Shown here: in pieces, positions 57,501-64,000 of the stretch | How the letters are laid out: each line of letters starts with the position of its first letter | Numbering within the stretch: position 1 is the first letter of the stretch | Source: Helicoverpa zea | Taxonomy: Eukaryota; Arthropoda; Insecta; Lepidoptera; Noctuidae | Assembly: GCF_022581195.2 (NCBI RefSeq) | Contig: NC_061469.1 | Location: 3,906,001-3,970,000, forward strand | DNA: 64,000 bases | Reading direction: 5' to 3' | Translations under genes and position numbers: made by a program | Notes under the pieces: model-generated | Told to the model about the DNA's origin: nothing | The model's database searches: none | The model's input: the letters and a program-made list of their open reading frames with translations, nothing else

Positions 57501-60228
57501 TTTGATATTTGCATATATGAACTTACTATATGTCAGTTACTCAGTACACATAATAGGTACTAAAGATAGAAATCTAGTCATATGAAGATTATATTTAGTA
57601 AAATTTTAATCATACTCCATATTGAGGACTTAAAACATACGCTATCGTTTTCAGCCTCATGTGAATAGTGACCTGCTTGATTGATATCGATACTTGAAAT
57701 TGAGCAATCAACCCGCCAACTTTCTTGTTTAATTACTGTGCGAAATATTGCCTATTCCAATTAATAGACGTTGTTAGGCGGTAGTCACCGATGGTATATG
57801 AATTAATACATCATACCTCTATCACAACAATTGTGTTATAAGTATCTATATGGGTATTTTTGATAATTACTTATTTAAGGTGATGTCTACATGCAGTGAA
57901 GAACAAATGAGAAAAAGTTTTTGGTTGTTAAGTAAACATAAAAAACCGTTAAAACCAATCGTTTGCATTTTTTATCATAAAACCCGAAAACTCAACATAA
58001 AAATAACTAAACTTAATTTGAATATTTACAATACACTATCATGCAAAAAAAACAACCCAGCTGTTGTCAAAATTCGATGGCCGAAGCTAAGGTAATAATT
58101 TATTCAGCCTCATATGTCAAAGTAGATTGGTCTCGAAATAAAAATGAAATGTCAGGCGCCGATGGAGCTGTTCTATGTTAACTCTGTTTAATAATAAATA
58201 GTTATTATTTGGGGATTCAGATGTCAAGTATAAAAAGTGTCATTGAACTGAACTTTTGAAGCTATTTTTGTTTTGATAGCATGTCTTACATAACTTTATG
58301 GAATATGTTATTTGGAAAAAAAAATATGAAAAAAATAATTGATACACCTAGGTTGCGTTTTTGCTTGTTAGGATTCGGAGCTAAGAATTTAAAAGGTCAT
58401 CGTGAGAAACCCATCGTTACTATAAATGGTCTCTAACATTTTCGATTCCTGGTACAGAGGTCTAATCAAATATAGAGATAGCCTGAAGCTTTTACAATAT
58501 TATGTATTCTAGCCAGTAATACCACAAACTATTATGTTATCTATACCTATTAACAGTATGATAAATCCTGGAAACAATACACTGCATTGCATCCGAAAGC
58601 CCTCTCTATCGAACATAAGCTGCTCTCGCTTCGCCACATTTGAATTTGCGAAGCACATTGCATGTTCTTCTGTAATTTATTAACTATACACTCGGGAGCA
58701 GTAAATCCGGGTGAGTTACGAAGATGTTAATAAATTGTAAATTGTTGAATGTTTGCTTTCGAGTGAGTTTGTCAGAGAGACGACTTCTGAAAATCATGTT
58801 GTGCATCTATAATTATGCGAGTTATTAAGAATATGTTGAAATAAACGTTAGTACAAAAAAAATGTTTATGTAGGTAAGTAGGTAAATAAACGCTCATGAA
58901 GAATGATATAATTAATTAATTTTGAGTTCCAAAGGATTTTATAATTGACCTAAATATGTTGGCCTCTGGTGTATTTCATAACAATGAATTCTAGAATATA
59001 ATTAGGACAGAAAATGGACAGCAAGATTAACTAAATTAATAAAATCCAGTTTTGTTACATTGTCTATTGGGATTTGTGGCTGTCAGGTTCTATTCAGGCA
59101 ACATTTGATATAATTAATTTAAAGAATATAATTTTAATAGTCTCGATTTTATTACTGTTTAGGGACAAAGTAACTGGAAATATCAAATTATAAAATCATT
59201 TCCTAGATTTTGTAGTTACGTGCATAATAAAACATAGTTGGGAAAAAGGCTCAGAGAATGATGATGTGCACAATAAAACAAATACTCTTAAGTGGTTTAG
59301 TTTCATACTTCAAAATTGTACCGTATTGTGTATAGAGGCAGGCTAGATAAATCTGGAATTTTCTTCCCTTTACCTTTTCAAGTCTTTTTATCAGGGCGCG
59401 GGAAGAATTTCGAGCGAAACCGCACAGGACAGTAAGTCATCTATAACCGTCAATAGTGTGATGAGTAATGACACCAATTTACAATGCTCGGTTAATATGG
59501 ATTTCCCAACCACAATAACACGCTGTCTATTGGTTTGATTAGGCTAGCCACATTATTAATTATGCCAACAGTATGTCTATGACACATGATTATTGTCTTT
59601 GTGGCTTCATCAATGATAATTGCCGTAAGATCATCTCATAATCATGCTTTAGGTAAAGTTGTAGGGGTATAAAATTATATAAGTTTCCGACCAATTGCTC
59701 AGCCAATTTGCCACCAACAATACTTACATTTTTTTAAACACATTGTAATTTTTTGTACCGATATCTTACATACAGTTTTCGTCAAATAACTTTGCCCCTC
59801 TGAATTCAGCCGTTGCATGCCTCTTATGTATTGTTTTTGTTGACCATCCTAAATCAGTCGCCAACATCGAGGCAAAAAAAAATGGTTAAGATTTGTTTCC
59901 TGTTTCTTTATTTGGGTCTACAAAAAAGAAAATGACGTGAAATGTGTGTAAATGTGATAAATCGTAAATTGAACTAGAGTAAACCCATCTTGTTTTTATT
60001 TTTGTGCCACTTATTAACCAAGCCTTCTTTCCAGGTGGATGACCCTAGCAAAAGCGCTAGTATACTACGGTCTACCGCTGCTGGTGATTGCTTTCTTCTA
60101 CTCTCTAATGGCGCGACGATTGCTGGCCAGCACCAGGGAGATGCCAGGCGCGTTGCACGGAGGACAAGGAGAGGCACAAGCACAGGCTCGGAAGTCTGTT
60201 GCCTGTATGGTGCTGGTTTTTGTTATTG
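54572..60228 (+). CDS. CCHa1-R: CCHamide-type neuropeptide GPCR (CCHa1-R-like), four exons, 3' end outside window
   Basis: Coding exons are 54572-54780, 55879-56098, 56546-56709 and 60035-60228. All junctions are GT/AG and the frame is kept throughout, giving 262 residues. Exon 1 has an extracellular tail with N-glycosylation sites (NTS, NQT) and TM1 with GNG. Exon 2 has TM2 (LALADLL), the ECL1 ESWPWGELIC with the disulfide Cys, and TM3 ending SAERYCAIVNP (E-R-Y form of the DRY motif). Exon 3 has TM4 and ECL2 with Cys (TIVYCTPF). Exon 4 has TM5 (VYYGLPLLVIAFFYSLMARR) and the third intracellular loop. The ESWPWGE...CRISE...KDVSIGVSVFTLTALSAERY pattern is that of insect CCHamide receptors, which bind a gut/brain peptide and signal through G proteins. 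TM6-TM7 must lie beyond 64000. Assignment to CCHa1-R rather than CCHa2-R is tentative. Confidence 0.85.
54781..55878 (+). other. Receptor intron 1
   Basis: 1098 bp, GTAAGT to CCACAG. Ordinary AT-rich intron; a GGAAGGAAAGGAGGAAGGA stretch lies near 55340. No element recognised. Confidence 0.75.
56099..56545 (+). other. Receptor intron 2
   Basis: 447 bp, GTGAGC to TTTCAG; nothing else recognised. Confidence 0.75.
56869..57342 (+). mobile_element. Family B repeat split by a MITE, in receptor intron 3
   Basis: Starts AACTAATATTATAAATGCGA with CTGTCTGTCTGTCTG, CTAAACTACTGAACCGATTT and AAATTTGGTACAGACATAG. It resumes after the MITE with CCACGCGAACGAAGTTGCGG and ends AAAAGCTAGTT. Same orientation as the host gene. 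Confidence 0.85.
57070..57300. mobile_element. 231 bp MITE (TATAGTTCGG family), copy 2
   Basis: Same length and nearly the same sequence as 6135-6365, with ~60 bp inverted ends and TA/TA outermost. It interrupts a family B repeat, so it is younger than that repeat. Confidence 0.9.
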
Positions 60229-60254
60229 GTAAGTTTTATATTTGGTATATATCA

Positions 60255-60370
60255 GGAAACTGCCTCGTTGGTCTTGTTGTCACAAGCGCGGCTGCTGTGC
60301 CCGAGATATTGGTTTGGATTCCCGGGTCAGGCCGAAATCGCGTCGTGGGTTATAAAAACTTACACAAAGC
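60255..60370 (+). mobile_element. tRNA-derived SINE between the two exon copies
   Basis: GGAAACTGCCTCGTTGGTCT, GCGGCTGCTGTGCCCGAGAT and GGTTTGGATTCCCGGGTC (B-box-like) form a SINE head that I recognise from moths. It starts 26 bp after exon 4 and ends before the duplicated exon. Confidence 0.65.
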
Positions 60371-60397
60371 AGCGCGGAGCCTGTAAGTTGGTGACAG

Positions 60398-60566
60398 TAG
60401 TATACTACGGTCTACCGCTGCTGGTGATTGCGTTCTTCTACTCTCTAATGGCGCGATGATTGCTGGCCAGCACCAGGGAGATGCCAGGCGCGTTGCACGG
60501 AGGGCAGGGAAAGGCGCAGGCACAGGCTAGGAAGTCTGTTGCTTGTATGGTGCCGGTTTTTGTTAT
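60398..60566 (+). pseudogene. Duplicated, broken copy of receptor exon 4
   Basis: Copies exon 4 from the TM5 start (TATACTACGGTCTACCGCTG) through the loop to TTTTTGTTAT. About eight base changes are seen by eye. One is CGA to TGA at 60457-60459, a stop right after SLMAR. It has no acceptor at its left edge (GGTGACAG replaces the real boundary and the first coding bases) and no GTAAGT donor on the right. It cannot serve as a normal exon. If included, it would truncate the receptor after TM5. Confidence 0.9.
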
Positions 60567-60570
60567 ACCG

Positions 60571-61134
60571 GTTATACTGTATCTGTGGTTGTTGCAGCCT
60601 CGTCTTGGAAGGGACTGCCTTTAAATAAATATACCAAGTGTATTGTAGGACGTCCAGCTTGCAATTTATACCAAAGGCAACTGGTGGAAAAACCCGAAAA
60701 TAAATAAATTTGCAAAATTTCCGATTATTATTAAATCTTCGGTTCAAACAGAGATTTTGATAATTCTACTCCCATTTATCAATTTTTTTATAAGAAAACA
60801 ATGAAAGAATGCACTGCGTCTATTGTAATGAATTTGAATGAATGCTAAAGTGCTGCTAAAGAACGCTTGAGTTCTCCGTTAAGTTTATAAAGTGTGTTGG
60901 TTTGAACACACTTTATGATTTCTAACTGTTTGTAATTTGGTGGCAATAAAATCGTGAAACTGCACATAAAATATCAAATATTATTTATAAGATGTTCTGT
61001 TTAATATTAACATTAGAAACGACTAACCAAATCCAAACAAACCGTTGAGTTTAAATGATGAGGTTAAACACGTTTAACTTTCATAATAAATTGTAAATGC
61101 AATTTCATGGTATTGATATAATATTGTATGTAAC
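60571..61134. other. Receptor intron 4, first part
   Basis: AT-rich; nothing recognised. TM6-TM7 coding sequence was looked for here and not found. Confidence 0.5.
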
Positions 61135-61265
61135 AGCCTTTTATCGTCCCACCGCTCTCACACGGAGAAGGATTGAGCATTGATCACCACGCTTGCTCAA
61201 TGCGGGTTGCTGATTTCAGACTTTACAGTCCAGGTTTCCTCAAGATGTTTTCCTTCACCTTTGAT
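61135..61265 (-). mobile_element. RTE-type LINE 3' end fragment
   Basis: CAGCCTTTTATCGTCCCACC, TCACACGGAGAAGGATTGAG, TCACCACGCTTGCTCAATGC, TTTTCCTTCACC: same end as at 6401 and 9359, without the CAT run. Confidence 0.7.
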
Positions 61266-62265
61266 GTAATAAATAACTTAATAAACAGAACTGTATGTAA
61301 GTTTTGTTACAACCAGTCTGTTTAAAACTACATAAAACAATTTAAAATATAAACTATTTTCGTTAACTTTGTTTATTTAAAACTTAATAATTTTAACTGT
61401 AAATCCTTTAGTCTTGCATTATTAATATCCAATTATCAGAAACCGCATGACTCGATTATTTTTAATCGATTTTGAATCTCAAGATTTAATCGTTCAATAT
61501 TGTAATCAATTGCTTAGTCAGGCTCTATAATATTCATTAGTGAAGTCAAAAATCAATTATTCGGAATATTGAATAGTTTTAAATGAGTTATTTAGTCTTA
61601 AATGTCTTGAACAATATTAAAATCTCTTTCACGAAGTCTTTGTAACTATCAAAAAGATGTCATTTAGCACACCCTTCTGCTTTTGAGTTTTGGTAATGAG
61701 TTTTGCAATTAATTCAGCGGGTTTAAAAAATATTTATTATTATTTCATAGAAATCATAAGATCATTTATAAATTTACATGACTTAGAAAATTGCATTAAA
61801 TATAATATATGATTAGTTAAAGACTTCTGTGTTATGAAACTCATTTACGGACATACTGTAATACATAATAACTTTTCGCTTTTAAGCAACATTGCTATGT
61901 TTTTATTTACAGGCAAAATATTAGGTATAAAGTAGTCGTCGAGTGGTTAATATTCTACAATACCTAGAGATTCTATTTCCTAGCTCGAAAGTAGGCACAC
62001 TTACATACATATAATAACATTTTAGTCTACATAAATATTTGCAATATCTTGTCCATTAAAATAAATTTTCTCACATTTCTGTAAACTCTAAACTTTATCC
62101 CATACAAAATCAAAACTCAAGCAATAGACGTTCGAGACAAAATATGATTGAGTATAATATAAGTCCTATACGGTCCTTCGACCCTCTCATAAATTTCCCA
62201 AGACAGAATTGATGTCAGCAAACCCATTTCAATATAAGCCTACTTAATTCTATCAATAATAATTG
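61266..62265. other. AT-rich spacer or intron
   Basis: Very AT-rich, probably still intron 4 of the receptor; nothing recognised. Confidence 0.45.
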
Positions 62266-62437
62266 AACTAGCTGTTCCATGCGGTTCTACCCGCGTCCCT
62301 AAATTACTACTTTTTACACACGGATAAAAATATAGCCTATTTCAGACTGTAGACTATTTATATAGGAATCAGTAGTTTTTGTGTAAAAGTGTCACAGACA
62401 AACAGAGTCACTTTCGAATTTAGAATATCAGTGAGGA
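62266..62437 (-). mobile_element. Family B repeat, reversed copy
   Basis: AACTAGCTGTTCCATGCGG, CACGGATAAAAATATAGCC, CACAGACAAACAGAGTCACT and TTTAGAATATCAGTGAGGA. Confidence 0.75.
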
Positions 62438-62813
62438 TCGGAAGACAGATTTTATACGTTTATTCAGTAAAGTCTTAGCCGACAGAATCGACTGTACTGA
62501 ATCCAAAATGCATGTGATTACACAAAATTGGAGATGCTGAACCAATAAATAATACTTGGCGATTTGCCAGGATTGTCGATAAGCTAACATTTATACTATC
62601 GATATCGACCATGTTACAGCACTGCTGTACTTTCCACAGTATTATTGGATATTGGAGTTAGGAAAAGCGGACAAGTTCTGGCCTTAACATTGGCTAATCA
62701 AACAATATTTTTATTTTTAAAGTTAATTTACAGTGTTAACTAAATCTATATTTACATAATGAAGTAAACTTAAAAGTCGAAAAATTAAGTTCTCATCGCT
62801 GTCACCCGACAGT

Positions 62814-63044
62814 CTAGAATAGGCCACGTTGGATGGCAATGTTTAAAAGCTGGGCAAAGTAACACCCAGCCTTTGGGTCAGAAGAAGTGTCAACATGGCG
62901 CTTAAAAATTTCCTTAGCGAGGATGTGAGCACTCGGCCCGAGAATTTGAGCCCCAAATGACTCAAACATGAAATTCCTGATAAGGCTACTACTATTTGCG
63001 CCTTTTGATTTGTCCTCAGCTTGCGAAGCGGCGGAGCACAACAC
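62814..63044 (-). pseudogene. Unrecognised protein fragment, ~76 codons
   Basis: On the minus strand the frame reads SLIRNFMFESFGAQILGPSA, HILAKEIFKRHVDTSSDPKA and GCYFAQLLNIAIQRG before a stop at 62814. The composition is protein-like and less AT-biased than its surroundings. The fragment lacks a clear start and partners, which fits a retroposed or transposon-derived relic inside an intron. I cannot name the family. Confidence 0.35.
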
Positions 63045-63793
63045 GCAGTTCTAGGAAGATGGAATGGCTCAAGAATGTCGCGTCCCACACTAGATTCCTA
63101 CCCATTTTCTAAGGAAATAACGACATACCGTCTAGTCCATGATAGTCGTCAGTACGAAATTGAGTCAGTTTATAATGTTAACTCAATTTGCGTATGTTTT
63201 ACATTTTCGTTCTGGAGGCACGATAAGTATTATCTATCCATATTCCATTGCCCAACTACTAAAACTGACCAAGATGCATTAATTTCTATAATTATAACCG
63301 AGGTTAAAAATAGCTTTCGTATTCCATGGACCTTGAAAATAAATTCCAACTCGACCTCGCTAACGCGACACCTCGAAGATTAACCCTTGGAATTTAATTT
63401 CCCCTCAAGAAAAGCGATTAAGCAATAAATATTCTGAACGCTTAATCTATAATAGTAATCAAAAACATAACCCTTGTAAGCAGTCGAGTAAAAATAGATT
63501 AGTAATTTCAAAATCGGATGATCTTAACCTTGAAAATTTGGACCTTCAAAATCTAACGACTAAGTAATCCATTTTCGTATTTACCTCAGGAAACTTATAA
63601 CTGGTTGGTTTAAAATTTACATAGTAACCGGGCCAAAACTTGCTACCAAGTTTCAAGTGGTTTCCAGTTTAAATTTTCAAGTCTTGGGAAGCAGGTAATC
63701 TCTTAGCGCCAGGGTATAAATTTAATGTCTTCGGTAAGGCGATTAGCACTATATTAAGTGTTTTCAAAGTTTCTATATTTTTATGTACCAAGA
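63045..63793. other. Spacer or intron, nothing recognised
   Basis: A 120-codon plus frame at 63021-63383 overlaps the fragment on the other strand and does not look like TM6/TM7 of the receptor. Not called. Confidence 0.4.
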
Positions 63794-63875
63794 GTCGTGG
63801 TGGCCTAGTAGATAAAGACCCAGTCTCTCAAGTAGGAATGTGCGTGATCGATTTCAGTAACTTTTCTTAGTGGAT
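63794..63875 (+). mobile_element. tRNA-derived SINE head, degenerate
   Basis: GTGGTGGCCTAGTAGATAAAGACC and CTCTCAAGTAGGAATGTGCG correspond to the SINE at 12000. The B-box is worn (GATCGATTTCA). Confidence 0.5.
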
Positions 63876-64000
63876 GAGTATGCTTAAGCATTCGTATTGG
63901 ACAGTTTAATTATGTCGCGGATGCTATAGCATTCCAAGTTTTTTGAGTATTTTTGTCAGTTATGCTTGAGCAGTTACTTTTTCCCTATAAAATATATGTA

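Larger units (their letters stand above)
56710..60034 (+). other. Receptor intron 3
   Basis: 3325 bp, GTAATT to TTCCAG. It contains the family B copy with its nested MITE (56869-57342) and a scrap of LINE tail (AGTTGGGAAAAAGGCTCAG near 59238). The 81-codon frame at 57850-58095 is incidental. Confidence 0.75.

Noticed and set aside
60398..60566. Mutually exclusive alternative exon of the receptor
   Set aside because: It has an in-frame TGA and lacks both splice sites, so it cannot substitute for exon 4.
63021..63383. Missing TM6-TM7 exon of the receptor
   Set aside because: The frame lacks the TM6 Cys/Pro motif and the NPxxY-type motif, and there is no suitable acceptor in phase 1.

Overview
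The window is AT-rich animal DNA from a moth or butterfly (Lepidoptera). Three things point there: families of short interspersed repeats that I recognise as lepidopteran, an insect-type neuropeptide receptor split by introns, and U2 snRNA genes with a conserved upstream block. The species cannot be fixed from the sequence. Most of the window is intergenic or intronic DNA packed with transposon copies; only a few loci look functional.

Layout. 1-20 kb: repeats plus two U2 snRNA genes facing opposite ways (4173-4359 minus, 14176-14362 plus), each with the same ~96 bp upstream block. 20.1-21.5 kb: a two-exon gene for a predicted type I single-pass membrane protein of about 383 residues with a long acidic/lysine-rich cytoplasmic tail, which I cannot name; a DR1-type nuclear-receptor site lies 118 bp upstream of its start codon. 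22.6-26.3 kb: MITEs and short retroposons, including an inverted-repeat element with ~190 bp near-perfect arms. 26.3-33.0 kb: a stack of transposons inserted one inside another. An interspersed repeat is split by a truncated LINE, which is split by a CR1/jockey-like LINE, which is split by a MITE, which itself carries two further MITEs. Target-site duplications give the order. 36.7-37.7 kb: a long relative of a 231 bp MITE family. 46.0-48.7 kb: two nearly identical Harbinger-type elements, 1230 and 1242 bp, in the same orientation, each with a broken transposase N-terminal half and each flanked by CTG. 49.6-50.5 kb: a 5'-truncated RTE-type LINE with an 11 bp target duplication. 54.6 kb to beyond the right edge: a peptide GPCR gene of the CCHamide receptor type. 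Four coding exons cover TM1 to TM5; the TM6-TM7 exon(s) are not in the window. A mutated second copy of the fourth exon lies just downstream of it.

The host genes do not form an operon or an evident pathway. U2 snRNA serves the spliceosome, the receptor a peptide-hormone signal, and the 20 kb gene an unknown role at a membrane. No CRISPR array, tRNA gene, rRNA gene, intact autonomous transposon or recognisable viral gene was seen. The most informative content is the transposon archaeology: order of insertion, target duplications, shared inactivating mutations, and the exon duplication inside the receptor gene.
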